Below are positions 8,301 to 17,301 of a stretch of DNA of 64,000 nucleotides, in pieces. The notes under the pieces were generated by a model. That model worked only from the letters and a program-made list of their open reading frames with translations. It did not search any database and was not told the origin of the DNA. Origin of the DNA: DASVTR01 sp036387475. GTDB taxonomy: Bacteria > Acidobacteriota > Blastocatellia > Pyrinomonadales > Pyrinomonadaceae. The DNA is taken from assembly GCA_036387475.1 (NCBI GenBank), contig DASVTR010000023.1:229816-293815 (forward strand). Direction: 5' to 3'. Within the stretch, counting starts at the first letter, position 1, and every line of letters starts with the position of its first letter. The position numbers and the translations under genes were made by a program.

Positions 8301-9266
8301 CTAAATGTTGCTCTTGCTCGTGTGCGCTTCGTAAGCCTTAATAATCATCTGGACGAGGCGATGGCGGACGACATCCTTCTCGGTGAAGTAGACGAATTCT
8401 ATGTCCGAGACGTTTGAGAGCACGCGCTCGGCTTCGACGAGGCCGCTGCGTTTGCCGGTCGGCAAATCAATCTGTGTCACGTCGCCTGTGATGACGGCCT
8501 TCGAGCCGAAGCCGATGCGCGTTAGAAACATCTTCATCTGCTCGCTCGTCGTGTTCTGCGCTTCGTCCAGGATGATGAAGGCATCCGCAAGCGTTCTGCC
8601 GCGCATGAAGGCCAGCGGCGCGACCTCGATGACGCGCTTTTCCAGGAGCTTCGTGACGCGCTCGTAGTCAATCAAATCAAAGAGGGCGTCGTAGAGCGGG
8701 CGCAGGTAGGGGTCAACCTTGTCCTGCAAGTCGCCGGGCAGGAAGCCTAGCTTTTCTCCGGCCTCGACAGCAGGGCGCGCGAGCACGATGCGGTTGACCT
8801 GCTTTTGCATGAGCGCCTGCACGGCCATCGCCACCGCCAGATAGGTCTTGCCTGTGCCTGCGACTCCGATGCCGAAGACGACATCCTTGTCCTGTATGGC
8901 TTCGATGTAGCGGCGCTGCGTGGCAGACTTGGGCGCGACCTGCTTTTTGCCCGTGGGGTTAAAGCGCGCTTTGGTGAAGTAGTCGCGCAGAGAGTAGGCG
9001 CGGTCTTCTGCGATCTGTGCGAAGGCTTCGCGCAGTTCCTTGTCCGTGAAAGTCTTGCCTTCGGTAAAGAGCGCGGCGAAGTCTTCGAGGATGCGCTCGG
9101 CGGTCTCAACGTCCTTCGGGTCGCCGTCAACCGTTAGCTCTTGTCCGCGCGCGTTGACGCGAACGTCTAGGAGCGACTCAAGATATTTGATGTTCTGATC
9201 GTGAACGCCGAAGAGCGTCTCTAAGCCTCTGGGTGGTATTTCGATTTTCTTCAAAAGGTCTAGCAA
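8301..9266 (-). CDS. phoH: PhoH-like ATPase
   Basis: 321 residues with a KH-like N-terminal part (residues ~15-80) and a P-loop ATPase domain. Walker A is GVAGTGKTYLAV near residue 135 and Walker B is AFIILDEAQNTT near 230. The final VVRHRLVQMII block is typical. PhoH-type proteins are linked to RNA metabolism and often sit upstream of ybeY, as here. The start is a TTG at 9266. The AAGGAG just before it is unusually close (1 nt spacer); a second TTG four codons later sits ~13 nt from it, so the exact start is uncertain. Confidence 0.93.
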   Translation of the reverse strand: MLDLLKKIEIPPRGLETLFGVHDQNIKYLESLLDVRVNARGQELTVDGDPKDVETAERILEDFAALFTEGKTFTDKELREAFAQIAEDRAYSLRDYFTKARFNPTGKKQVAPKSATQRRYIEAIQDKDVVFGIGVAGTGKTYLAVAMAVQALMQKQVNRIVLARPAVEAGEKLGFLPGDLQDKVDPYLRPLYDALFDLIDYERVTKLLEKRVIEVAPLAFMRGRTLADAFIILDEAQNTTSEQMKMFLTRIGFGSKAVITGDVTQIDLPTGKRSGLVEAERVLSNVSDIEFVYFTEKDVVRHRLVQMIIKAYEAHTSKSNI

Positions 9267-9428
9267 TCTCCTTATGATGGACGAACGTTTAGATTCATGC
9301 GCGCGGGCAGATGAGGCTGCGGAAAGTTAGCTTGCATATGTTATGAACGTGACGCTACTACAGCGCGCGCGCGAGTGTCAACAGTAGAATATTGAACGTA
9401 GTGCTGCCCTGCGAGCCGCGCTCGTGCC

Positions 9429-9457
9429 TTGACACACAGAGGGCCGACACCTATACT
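9429..9457 (+). promoter_or_regulatory. Sigma70-type promoter for rpsT
   Basis: TTGACA at 9429-9434, a 17-nt spacer, and TATACT at 9452-9457, about 90 nt ahead of the rpsT start codon on the same strand. Confidence 0.8.
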
Positions 9458-9546
9458 TTGTCGCTTGTGCTTGCAGCCCCTTTGGGCTTTCTATCGTTAA
9501 GAGGGCGAGCATTAATTATTGAAGAATAGATTTAACGGAGATTTCG

Positions 9547-9816
9547 ATGCCTAATCATAAATCATCAGAGAAGCGCGTGCGCCAGAGCGAGAAGCGCCGC
9601 CTGGTTAACAAGAGCAATCGCGGGAGACTTCGGACTTCCATCAAAAAGCTGCGAACTGCGCTCTCCGGCGGCAACGCGGACGAATTGAGCACGTTGTTGC
9701 CAGAGACCATTTCCACGATTGATAAAGCCGTGCAAAAGGGCGTGCTGCATCGTAACGCCGCCGCGCGGCACAAGTCGCGCTTGACGGCGCGCGTCAATCA
9801 GGCAAACGCCAAGTAA
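9547..9816 (+). CDS. rpsT: 30S ribosomal protein S20
   Basis: 89 residues, highly basic, with the S20 signature MPNHKSSEKRVRQSEKRR and a C-terminal HRNAAARHKSRL block. S20 is a primary 16S rRNA-binding protein of the small subunit. A consensus promoter lies upstream, an ACGGAG ribosome binding site precedes the ATG, and a strong terminator follows, so the gene forms a monocistronic unit. Confidence 0.97.
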   Translation: MPNHKSSEKRVRQSEKRRLVNKSNRGRLRTSIKKLRTALSGGNADELSTLLPETISTIDKAVQKGVLHRNAAARHKSRLTARVNQANAK

Positions 9817-9840
9817 CTAACCTTTTCATCAATTTCAAAC

Positions 9841-9886
9841 GGCGAGGCGGATCGAGACCGAAATTCGATCCGCCTCGCCTTTTTGC
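9841..9886 (+). terminator. Rho-independent terminator after rpsT
   Basis: A perfect 15-bp stem (GGCGAGGCGGATCGA with its complement) around a 9-nt loop, followed by TTTTT. Confidence 0.93.
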
Positions 9887-9911
9887 ATCCAAACCGAAAA
9901 GGAGACGGAAC

Positions 9912-10358
9912 ATGTCGCAAGCGAACAATTCAGGGCAGCCGTACCAGAGCGCGGATGAAATAGAAGCGGTCGCACGGCAATTTGAATCCTGCGCGTTCAA
10001 TGCAGGTGAGTTTCATCATCGAGAACATTTGACGGTCATCGTCTGGTATCTCTTGAAATCCTCATCAATTGAAGCGGCCACAGCACGGATGCGTGAAGGT
10101 CTCTACAAATTTCTCGCTCATCATGCGGTTAATCGTCAGAAGTATCATGAAACGATCACGCGCTTCTGGGTCAAAAAAGTGAGCGCGCTTCTCGCCGAGG
10201 AGAGCGAAGAGCGTCATCCGGCGGAGATGGCAAATAAAGTCATTGAAGCCTGCAATGATGCGAATCTCATCTATGCTTACTACAGCCGGGATTTAATCGC
10301 TTCCGACGCTGCCAGAGAAGGATGGGCCGAGCCTGACTTGCAGCCGCTCGATTTCTAA
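9912..10358 (+). CDS. Hypothetical protein, 148 aa
   Basis: A soluble, helix-rich protein of unknown family. A His-rich segment FHHREHLTVIVWYLL near residue 36 and a later HHAVNRQKYHETITRFW stretch carry several conserved-looking His and aromatic residues, which might mark a metal or ligand site; that is speculation. A GGAGACGG site precedes the ATG. It follows the rpsT terminator and converges on holA. Confidence 0.65.
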   Translation: MSQANNSGQPYQSADEIEAVARQFESCAFNAGEFHHREHLTVIVWYLLKSSSIEAATARMREGLYKFLAHHAVNRQKYHETITRFWVKKVSALLAEESEERHPAEMANKVIEACNDANLIYAYYSRDLIASDAAREGWAEPDLQPLDF

Positions 10359-10377
10359 TTTGATGACTATTAATCTT

Positions 10378-11379
10378 TCAGGACGAAAGCTCACAGACTA
10401 ATAGTTCGAGTTGGAGGCGCGGCGTGGCCTGTGAAGTCTTGATGGCGAGGTCTGCGGCGGCTATGCGCTGGATGCTGCGTGTGAGCGCGTTCGCTTCTGT
10501 TCGGCGAGCGATGGCGAGAAACTCCTCGCGCTTGCTGTAGGGCATAGCTACCAGCCGGAAGACTTCTTCTTTGGCTGCGCCGCGCGACATCAATTCTTTG
10601 GCGAGGGCGAGGCGATGAAAATTGCCCGCGATGAGGCCGATGAGCATGACTGGTTCTGCGCCGTCGTCCAGCAGCCGTTGCAAGGTCTGCAAAGCGCGCC
10701 GACGATTACGCGCAATCAGGTGATCCGTCAACTCAAAATTCGAGAGCACGCGCGAACGCCCGACGAGCGTATCTATCATCTCCATCGTAATGCGAGAGGA
10801 CGGAAGCGCTGCGGTCGCCAGTTTCTCCAGTTCATTCGAGAGCGTGCGCACGTCCGAGCCGACGAGCGCGACGAGGTGATGCAGCGAGCGCTCGTCCGTC
10901 TCCGCTTTCAATTCTCTGAGGCGCGCCTTGGCCCACGTTGCCAACTCCGTGTCTGTCAACGGCGCAAACTCGACGCTCGTGCAGGCGTCTAAAAGCTGCT
11001 TGCTCAGCTTGCGCCGCTTGTCAAGCTCGTCAGCGATAAAGATAACGACGCTCGACGCGGCGGGCCGTGCAAGGTAGCGCATGAGCGCTTCCTCGTCGGC
11101 TTCGCGCAGGCGGCTGAAATCCGTCACGCGCACAACCCTGCGCTCGGCCATCATCGGCAACTGCTCGGCGGCGGCAATTGCCTGTTGCACGTCAACGCTC
11201 GCGAGACTAAAGCTCGATTCGTTGAACTCGCGCAAAGGGGCATCGCGCAGCACTAAATCCGTGATGGCGCGCGCGGCCAGATCGCGCAGGTACGTCTCAG
11301 CGCCGAAGAGCAGGTAGAGCGGCTCGACGCGTCCAGCCTTCAAAGCCTTTCGTAAATCCTCGCGCGTCGCTGTGCTCAT
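10378..11379 (-). CDS. holA: DNA polymerase III subunit delta
   Basis: 333 residues with the HolA layout: an N-terminal P-loop-like domain without a functional Walker A (EPLYLLFGAETYLRDLAA), central AAA+-like and lid regions, and a C-terminal helical collar-type domain. Delta opens the beta clamp within the clamp loader. The start codon overlaps the stop of lptE (ATGA), so the two are translationally coupled. The lptE-holA order is conserved in many Gram-negative bacteria, which supports both assignments. Confidence 0.92.
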   Translation of the reverse strand: MSTATREDLRKALKAGRVEPLYLLFGAETYLRDLAARAITDLVLRDAPLREFNESSFSLASVDVQQAIAAAEQLPMMAERRVVRVTDFSRLREADEEALMRYLARPAASSVVIFIADELDKRRKLSKQLLDACTSVEFAPLTDTELATWAKARLRELKAETDERSLHHLVALVGSDVRTLSNELEKLATAALPSSRITMEMIDTLVGRSRVLSNFELTDHLIARNRRRALQTLQRLLDDGAEPVMLIGLIAGNFHRLALAKELMSRGAAKEEVFRLVAMPYSKREEFLAIARRTEANALTRSIQRIAAADLAIKTSQATPRLQLELLVCELSS

Positions 11380-11930
11380 TTTTCTTCGTTGACGCCGAAG
11401 CCGTTGACAAGCACGGAGACGATTGACTCTGCGAAGCTACGCGCGAGGCGCTGCACCGCCGGGTCTTCTTCGTTAAAGTAGGAGCGTGGGTCGTTGGCGA
11501 ATTCAAACTCGCCGCGAAAAACGTAGTTCTGATTATCGTAGAGGACGCGGTTTTCCACCTGGTCGCGGACGGTGACGGCGGCTGTAATTGTCACTTCAAA
11601 AATACGCGAGCGTCCGCGATCATCAAGGAGCACGCCGGAAAAAGTGAAGTTTTTAATCACGCCGTCAATCACCGCGTCAGCGCCTTCGCGTTCGCCCTGC
11701 ACGCGAATCCCGCGCCCGCGCCGCACAATCTCGTTGATGACGGCTTCCGTAAAACGCGATTCGATCTTGTAGCGCAAAGCGTTGTTTTGAAACGCCGGGA
11801 CGGCGACGGTGCGTATGCGCGTCGGCAATTGATTCTTCGTCACAGGCTTGTAGCATTCGCGGAAGCCTGAGACGAACAGCAACACCGTCGCCAGCGCGGC
11901 GACGCGCCAGATTTTATTCATCAAGGTCAT
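11376..11930 (-). CDS. lptE: LPS-assembly lipoprotein LptE-like
   Basis: 184 residues with an N-terminal hydrophobic segment (AALATVLLFVSGFREC) whose Cys could be lipidated, though the lipobox is not ideal. The body matches LptE: RTVAVPAFQNNALRYKIESR, then FTEAVINEIVRRG, then two beta-rich repeats. LptE plugs the LptD barrel that inserts lipopolysaccharide in the outer membrane, so its presence points to a Gram-negative envelope. A GGAG site sits 9 nt before the first ATG. It overlaps holA by 4 nt. Confidence 0.85.
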   Translation of the reverse strand: MTLMNKIWRVAALATVLLFVSGFRECYKPVTKNQLPTRIRTVAVPAFQNNALRYKIESRFTEAVINEIVRRGRGIRVQGEREGADAVIDGVIKNFTFSGVLLDDRGRSRIFEVTITAAVTVRDQVENRVLYDNQNYVFRGEFEFANDPRSYFNEEDPAVQRLARSFAESIVSVLVNGFGVNEEK

Positions 11931-11956
11931 TTAATTTTTCTCCAACACCCTGTGCT

Positions 11957-12475
11957 TTAACTCTTGCGCCGCGAGGCAACGTACCAGAGGTCGACGCCTT
12001 CTTCGAGTTGCTCCGTTCTTTGAAAGACGAAGCCGATTTTTTCCAATACTCGTTGCGATGCGACGTTTCTGGAATCAACGCTGGCGGCGATTTCCGTCAA
12101 AGGTAGATTCTCGAAAACATAACTCAGGCACGCGCCCGCCGCTTCGGTCGCCAGCCCGCGTTCCCAGTAAGCGCGGGCCAGAGTATAGCCGAATTCAATG
12201 GGCGGGCCACCATCAAGCTGATAAGCGAGGCCGCAACTGCCGATTAATTGATTGCTCTCTTTTTCTACTACGGCCCAGAAGCAGAAGCCGTGCTTTTGTT
12301 GATGCGCAATCATCCGACCAAGCCATGCGCGCGTTTGCTCCACGTTGGCGTTTGGCTGGCCCGTTCCGATATAACGCATCACTTCCGGGTCGCTCCAAAT
12401 CGCGTAGCCGTCTTCCGCATCCTCCGGCGTCCACGTTCGCAAAGCCAGCCGTTCTGTTTCAAGGATAATTGTCAT
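11957..12475 (-). CDS. GNAT family N-acetyltransferase (RimJ/RimL type)
   Basis: 172 residues in the RimJ/RimL-like acetyltransferase pattern: LETERLALRTWTPEDAED at the N-terminus, IEFGYTLARAYWERGLATEA for the acetyl-CoA loop, and NVASQRVLEKIGFVFQ near the end. The acceptor (a protein N-terminus or a small molecule) cannot be told from sequence. The ATG at 12475 begins the conserved domain; the frame extends upstream with weaker support. It lies between folP and lptE on the same strand. Confidence 0.88.
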   Translation of the reverse strand: MTIILETERLALRTWTPEDAEDGYAIWSDPEVMRYIGTGQPNANVEQTRAWLGRMIAHQQKHGFCFWAVVEKESNQLIGSCGLAYQLDGGPPIEFGYTLARAYWERGLATEAAGACLSYVFENLPLTEIAASVDSRNVASQRVLEKIGFVFQRTEQLEEGVDLWYVASRRKS

Positions 12476-12505
12476 GTTCCAGATAAACGGGACGAGCAAC
12501 GAATT

Positions 12506-13381
12506 TCAAGCTGATGCTTCTTTGGCTGATGCTTTTTTGATTGCGTCAATGACGCGCACCGTCTCAATGCAGGCTCGCACATCATGCACGCGGACTATTT
12601 GTGCGCCGCGCATGACGGCGGCGGCAACGGTCGCCATCGTCCCATGAATTCGTTTGTTAACGGGCGCACCGCTCAGCAGCCGTCCGATGAAAGACTTGCG
12701 CGAAGTGCCGATGAGCAAGGGGAAATCGCTGAATTCACTCGCCAGTTCGTCGAGCCTGGCGACCAATTCGACGTTCTGCCGCTGGCTCTTGCTGAACCCA
12801 ATGCCGGGGTCGAGCACGATCTTGTCTCGTTTGACGCCGCGCTTTTCTGCTTCGCTAATGCTCCATCGCCATCCCTTTGCGACTTCTCTCATGATGTTCT
12901 TGACGGGTTTGAGCTGGTGCATCGTTTCAAATGTTCCGCGCGAGTGCATCAGGATTAGTCCTGCTTGATAATGCGCCGCCACCTCGGCGATTGAAGGGTC
13001 AAAGCGGAGGCCGGAGATGTCGTTGACAATCTCGACTCCGGCGCCGAGAGCAACACGCGCGACCGACGCCTTCGTCGTATCAATCGAGTAGGGAACTTCA
13101 CTGTTAAAAACCATTAGCGCAGTGAGAAAATGCTCGACGCGGTGAATCTCTTCTTCCTCCGAAACGTTGCTGGCTCCCGGTCGTGTGGATTCGCCGCCGA
13201 TGTCTATGATGTCGACACCGTTTTCTATCATCGTCTCGACCTGATCCCAGGCGCGTTTGCGCGTGAACCGTCGCCCGCCCTCGCTAAAGCTGTCCGGCGT
13301 CAGGTTGATGATGCCCATGACGAGCGTGCGCTTGCCAAGCGGCAAAGTGTGGCGCGGCAATTTCCATTCACGTCTGTTCAT
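12506..13381 (-). CDS. folP: Dihydropteroate synthase
   Basis: 291 residues. Both diagnostic blocks are present: GIINLTPDSFSEGG at residues ~24-37 and IDIGGESTRPGA at ~60-71. VEIVNDISG and the DPGIGFSKS phosphate-binding loop follow. The enzyme joins 4-aminobenzoate to hydroxymethyl-dihydropterin diphosphate in folate synthesis. I use the ATG at 13381 rather than the preceding TTG. No clear ribosome binding site is seen. Confidence 0.96.
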   Translation of the reverse strand: MNRREWKLPRHTLPLGKRTLVMGIINLTPDSFSEGGRRFTRKRAWDQVETMIENGVDIIDIGGESTRPGASNVSEEEEIHRVEHFLTALMVFNSEVPYSIDTTKASVARVALGAGVEIVNDISGLRFDPSIAEVAAHYQAGLILMHSRGTFETMHQLKPVKNIMREVAKGWRWSISEAEKRGVKRDKIVLDPGIGFSKSQRQNVELVARLDELASEFSDFPLLIGTSRKSFIGRLLSGAPVNKRIHGTMATVAAAVMRGAQIVRVHDVRACIETVRVIDAIKKASAKEASA

Positions 13382-13384
13382 CAA

Positions 13385-13803
13385 ATGAATTGGTAGTCTA
13401 AAGCAGGCGTCAATTGGAAATAAACCGTTGATTCCTGTTTTTAACCATCAAGGATTCGCTTGACAGTAGCCGCTTGACAGTAATAGAGTCGCGATACTTC
13501 GTATGGGAGAGGCCGAAGAGTTAGCCGAAAGCCTAATTCTCATCTTCCGAGGAGACCGAGACCGAGTCGGTTTTAGATACTCACTCGTTCTTGCCGAGCA
13601 CGGATAATAAAAATCCCTTAGGCGCAACTCCAGGTGATGCTGACGCTCGGTTTTAACGAGCAAGCCTTTCCCATTGCAAGAGACCAAAGAGCGGTCGCGC
13701 CAGCCTCGCACGAGATTCACTTCCGGTTCGTCTCGCGTGTAAAGTAATTCGGGCGCAGAGCAACTTTTCTGTTGCGGCGTCTGCCGGTTCGCGTTTTTCA
13801 AGA
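13385..13803. other. Divergent intergenic region without a recognised gene
   Basis: About 420 nt between folP and a plus-strand esterase. A minus-strand ORF of 117 codons exists (13448-13801), but its composition is arginine/serine-rich and unlike a real protein, so I do not call it. No tRNA, riboswitch or strong hairpin was seen. Confidence 0.4.
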
Positions 13804-13809
13804 TTGACT

Positions 13810-14820
13810 ATGCCGAACACTTCGGAGCAGCTTAAGAGTATGAAACAGATGCACGGAAAGAGCCAGACGCGCAACGTACGCGTTGTGCTGGCTCTGCTGC
13901 TGCTCACGGCGAGCATATTGCTGGCCGGGTCTGTCGTCATCACTTCGCAAACGCAGCGCGCTCCGCAAACGCCAGTCAACGCGCCGCCTCAATCGACGGC
14001 GACGCGAGCAGTAGCACCTTCCGAAGCGAAACGTGAAACGCTGGCGGCCAAGAGCCTTGGCGGCGCGGCGCTGCCTTACCGAGTCTTGCTGCCCTCCGAT
14101 TATGCAACGAGTTCGCGACGCTATCCAGTGCTCTACCTGTTGCACGGCCTGACGGGCAATGAGAACGATTGGTGGACGCTCTCGAATCTGGCGCAATATG
14201 CCGCGCGCTATCATTTGATTATAGTCACGCCGGGCGTCGGCGATAGCTGGTATGCCAACAGCGCGACCGACCCGGACGCTCGCTATGAGGATGCGATTAT
14301 CCTCGATCTGATTCCGCATGTGGACTCGCGTTATCGCACGATGGCCGCTAGAGAAGGCCGCGCCATTGCCGGACTCTCCATGGGCGGGCTTGGTGCGATG
14401 AAGTTTGCGCTCCGCTATCCGCACTTATTCGCCTTTGCAGCCAGCTTTAGCGGGGCTTTCGACGTGCCGCTGACGGCCCGTTTGGGTAAAAAACCGAGCG
14501 CGCGGATGCTGGGTGAATTGCAACGCGTCTTCGGCGATAAAAAAAGCCGGACGCGGCGCGATAACGACCTCTTCGCATTGCTCCGGCAGCCAACGCCCGA
14601 AGGAACTAGTTTTCCATATCTCTACGTCTCAACGGGCAAGAGTGACCCGCTGCCTCAGGTCTCTTCGAGCAACCCGCGCTTTGCCGAAGCCTTGCGCGCA
14701 AACAAACTTGAGTTCGAGTATAATGAACGTCCCGGCACGCACGACTGGCGTTTCTGGGATGAGGAAATAAAGTTAATGCTGGGCCGCATGTGTGTCTTGA
14801 TGCGGCAAATTTGTACCTGA
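13810..14820 (+). CDS. Secreted esterase (alpha/beta hydrolase, EstA/FrsA-like 'putative esterase')
   Basis: 336 residues from the ATG at 13810. An N-terminal hydrophobic segment (VVLALLLLTASILLAGSVV) acts as a signal or anchor. The alpha/beta hydrolase core shows YPVLYLLHGLTGNENDWW for the oxyanion region, GLSMGGLGAMKFAL with the nucleophile Ser, and ERPGTHDWRFWDEE with the catalytic His. This matches the S-formylglutathione hydrolase/antigen-85-like esterase group. A second ATG ten codons downstream has a better-placed GGAG site and may be the real start. The substrate is unknown. Confidence 0.85.
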   Translation: MPNTSEQLKSMKQMHGKSQTRNVRVVLALLLLTASILLAGSVVITSQTQRAPQTPVNAPPQSTATRAVAPSEAKRETLAAKSLGGAALPYRVLLPSDYATSSRRYPVLYLLHGLTGNENDWWTLSNLAQYAARYHLIIVTPGVGDSWYANSATDPDARYEDAIILDLIPHVDSRYRTMAAREGRAIAGLSMGGLGAMKFALRYPHLFAFAASFSGAFDVPLTARLGKKPSARMLGELQRVFGDKKSRTRRDNDLFALLRQPTPEGTSFPYLYVSTGKSDPLPQVSSSNPRFAEALRANKLEFEYNERPGTHDWRFWDEEIKLMLGRMCVLMRQICT

Positions 14821-14938
14821 CGATTCGTCGTCATTTGTCTGCTGCAACCAGTTCGGCAGGCTTTCACCAAACCTGTCAGGGCCGAGAGTCGAGCCAGGCA
14901 TCTGATTTTAAGTTAAGTTAAGGAGGAGTTTTCTCCAG

Positions 14939-16117
14939 ATGAAAGCGAACCGCCCCCACTTCGCTCTATTGTGCGCGATAATCTTTGTTGTTCTTTTTTC
15001 CTTTGCCTGCAATAAAGCATCACGGCGAGAGGTTGTCAAAATCGGCATCGCCCGTACGACTCACATCCCTGTGGGCCAACCCGTCAAGCTCTCCGCATAC
15101 GAAGAATACAGTCGGCCAGCCAGCGCCCCTGACGCCGTCCACGCAGCCTCAGACGAAAATACTGACCGCGCCTTGATTACGCCCAAGTGGAGCATCAACG
15201 ATTCCGCGTCTGCTTCCATCAGCGAAGCAGGCGAGCTAACGGCAACCAAGCCCGGACGCGTCACGGTCAAGGGAACGTGGAATAACTACGAAGCCACGAC
15301 GACGATTGAAGCTGTCTACAATCTAAGAACCGGCCCTTTACCACAGCTCTCTGCGCAGGGAACGAAGTGCAAACCGCAGGCAATCGAGCTTAATATGTCT
15401 GCCGACCGCACTCTGCGCTTCAATCTGAGCTTCGACGATAATCGCTGTCGAGACGTGGCGGTGACGAGTCAAGCACCGGAGCAGCCGCTTCCTTGGAAAT
15501 TTCCTTTCGACGGCGGCATGCTGGAGTTAACGAACGCACGCGGATTGGTCGTGACAGGCGAGGCGATTGTTGACGCAGGCAAAGTCTCATTTACGGTCTG
15601 GTCAGAAGGCGCAGGGGCGTATCCTGTGTCGCTTGCGGGCAAGACCGTGCTGCTCGTCGGCGATTCGATGGCCGAAGGCATCGGTTGGTCTTTAAAAGGA
15701 AAAGTCCTGGCGGCGGGCGGGCGTTATGTTGGCGAGCCTTGGTGCAGTTCGACAACCTGCACGTGGCAGGAATCCGGAAGACTCTCAGAGGTACTGGCAC
15801 GACACAAGCCCGACATAGTCTTCATCGCGCTTGGCTCAAACGAAATCTTCATCAAGGACGCGGAAAAATCTCGCGCACCCGCAATCCGCCGAATGGTCGA
15901 AGAGCTTGGGGAGCGTCCGGCCTACTGGATTGGGCCGCCTAGCTGGAAGCCGGACAAAGGCATCGTGAATGTCATCGAAGCAAACTTTCAGCCGGGCCAC
16001 TTTTATAATTCCAACGACCTGAAAGTGCCGCGACGCAAAGACGGCGCGCACCCGACCGTCGAGGGATACCAGACATGGACAGAGTTGATCTGGGACTGGT
16101 ATGCGCGCATCGGCTAA
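14939..16117 (+). CDS. Lipoprotein with Ig-like domain and SGNH hydrolase domain
   Basis: 392 residues. The signal peptide ends in a lipobox-like FSFAC (Cys24), so it is probably a lipoprotein. Residues ~35-130 form a BIG2-like bacterial Ig domain (PVKLSAYEEY, ASISEAGELTATKPGRVTVKG). From ~230 an SGNH hydrolase fold appears: VLLVGDSMAEG (block I Ser), IALGSNE (block III Asn), and DGAHPTVEGY (block V Asp and His). Such domains deacetylate or esterolyse polysaccharides. An AGGAGG ribosome binding site precedes the ATG. Carbohydrate modification at the cell surface is the likely role. Confidence 0.85.
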   Translation: MKANRPHFALLCAIIFVVLFSFACNKASRREVVKIGIARTTHIPVGQPVKLSAYEEYSRPASAPDAVHAASDENTDRALITPKWSINDSASASISEAGELTATKPGRVTVKGTWNNYEATTTIEAVYNLRTGPLPQLSAQGTKCKPQAIELNMSADRTLRFNLSFDDNRCRDVAVTSQAPEQPLPWKFPFDGGMLELTNARGLVVTGEAIVDAGKVSFTVWSEGAGAYPVSLAGKTVLLVGDSMAEGIGWSLKGKVLAAGGRYVGEPWCSSTTCTWQESGRLSEVLARHKPDIVFIALGSNEIFIKDAEKSRAPAIRRMVEELGERPAYWIGPPSWKPDKGIVNVIEANFQPGHFYNSNDLKVPRRKDGAHPTVEGYQTWTELIWDWYARIG

Positions 16118-16188
16118 AAGCTGCGGGAGTTTTCCCTTGCAGTTGGGTCTGATGTAAGAGCGTCTGAACGGGGCGCTCTTATCCTCTG

Positions 16189-17079
16189 TTAATTCTCGTA
16201 ATAAGTCTGTAGATGCTGCTCGCTGGTGATAAGCCACCTTCCGCCAATCTTCGACATCACCATCTTATTATGCGATTTACCTCTTAAGGATTTCGTCCCG
16301 CCCTGCCAGTTATAAGTGTTGTCGTAGAGGATAGTAGCCACTGTGCCAGACGAATCGAGGCTCACGTTGACGTTGCTGAGTTGAACGTTGATTGAGGAAT
16401 AATACATCTCAAAGTTTGCACGCCGCTTCATACGCACGCTCGCCTTACTAAGATTGCCCCGTCCATAAAAGTTATCCAGATTGTCTGCGTAAAGCCTCAT
16501 GTTAGCATCCAGGTCTTGCCTGTTCAGGCTCGCCGTCCAGGCGTTCAGAGCAGACATGACCTCGGCCCGCGCCGAATAAGAATCGTTGGGCGTCGGCGTA
16601 ACAGTCGGCACGGGAGTGGCGCTGGGAGTGACGGTCGCGCTCGGCGTCGGAGACGCGGCGATGGACGGAGTTGGCTGCGGCGGTGTGCTGTTTGAAGTCG
16701 GATAGTCCGAAGCTTTGCGCGACGCGCCGGAGTCGTCGTCTGACCGGTCGCGCGTCACAACCAAAGCGACGACGACGGCGCTTGCTAGTAAGACAAGGCC
16801 GACAATCAGGATTGGTATGATACGCCGCCGCTGGGTCGCGTTGTCGTTGCCGGCGGCGGAAGCGGGTCTCTGCTGTGTCTCGGCTGTAGCAGATATATAG
16901 TCTGGTAGCTGGTTGGGAGGCAGCGCCAGCGTAGGCATATTGGCCTTGGTCGGGGCGGGGCTGATTTTCGTCGCCTGCGGGTCATCGTCAACGACAGCGA
17001 CGAGGGGAGTGCCGTCAGACAGACAAAATCGTAGCGAGTTGTCGGTATAAGTGCTCTGGCAGGAAGGACAGCGTTTCAT
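16189..17079 (-). CDS. Zinc-ribbon membrane protein with SnoaL/DUF4440-like domain
   Basis: 296 residues. The N-terminus is a zinc ribbon (MKRCPSCQSTYTDNSLRFC, three visible Cys). A single membrane helix lies at ~90-112 (IIPILIVGLVLLASAVVVAL). A Pro/Thr/Ser linker (~115-170) follows, then a C-terminal domain of the SnoaL/NTF2-like fold (LNAWTASLNRQDLDANMRLY, ending WLITSEQHLQTYYEN). The topology suggests a cytoplasmic zinc ribbon and an external NTF2-like domain. Proteins with this layout are common in acidobacterial genomes. Ligand and function are unknown. Confidence 0.8.
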   Translation of the reverse strand: MKRCPSCQSTYTDNSLRFCLSDGTPLVAVVDDDPQATKISPAPTKANMPTLALPPNQLPDYISATAETQQRPASAAGNDNATQRRRIIPILIVGLVLLASAVVVALVVTRDRSDDDSGASRKASDYPTSNSTPPQPTPSIAASPTPSATVTPSATPVPTVTPTPNDSYSARAEVMSALNAWTASLNRQDLDANMRLYADNLDNFYGRGNLSKASVRMKRRANFEMYYSSINVQLSNVNVSLDSSGTVATILYDNTYNWQGGTKSLRGKSHNKMVMSKIGGRWLITSEQHLQTYYEN

Positions 17080-17230
17080 TTGAATGAGGCGCGAGCGAGA
17101 GCGCTCCGTTTGGACGAGCGGGCGCGAAAAACTTCTGTGGCATCAATCAGGACAACGGCTAGCCTGTGAACTGGCAAGAGACTCTATGACTAGATAGTGA
17201 TTATGTCAAGAGTTTGCGATTCATTGCGGC

Positions 17231-17280
17231 ACAATAAAAAGGGCGAGAGCGCGAAGATTGTTTTCGCGCTCTCGCCCTTT
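17231..17280 (-). terminator. Rho-independent terminator after ftsH
   Basis: A 15-plus-bp stem (GGGCGAGAGCGCGAA with its complement) whose minus-strand transcript continues into UUUUUAUUGU. It lies just past the ftsH stop. Confidence 0.92.
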
Positions 17281-17301
17281 GACTGTGAACTGCTTGGCCC
17301 T

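Noticed and set aside
13448..13801. Minus-strand ORF of 117 codons
   Set aside because: Arg/Ser-rich composition, no ribosome binding site and no recognisable motif.
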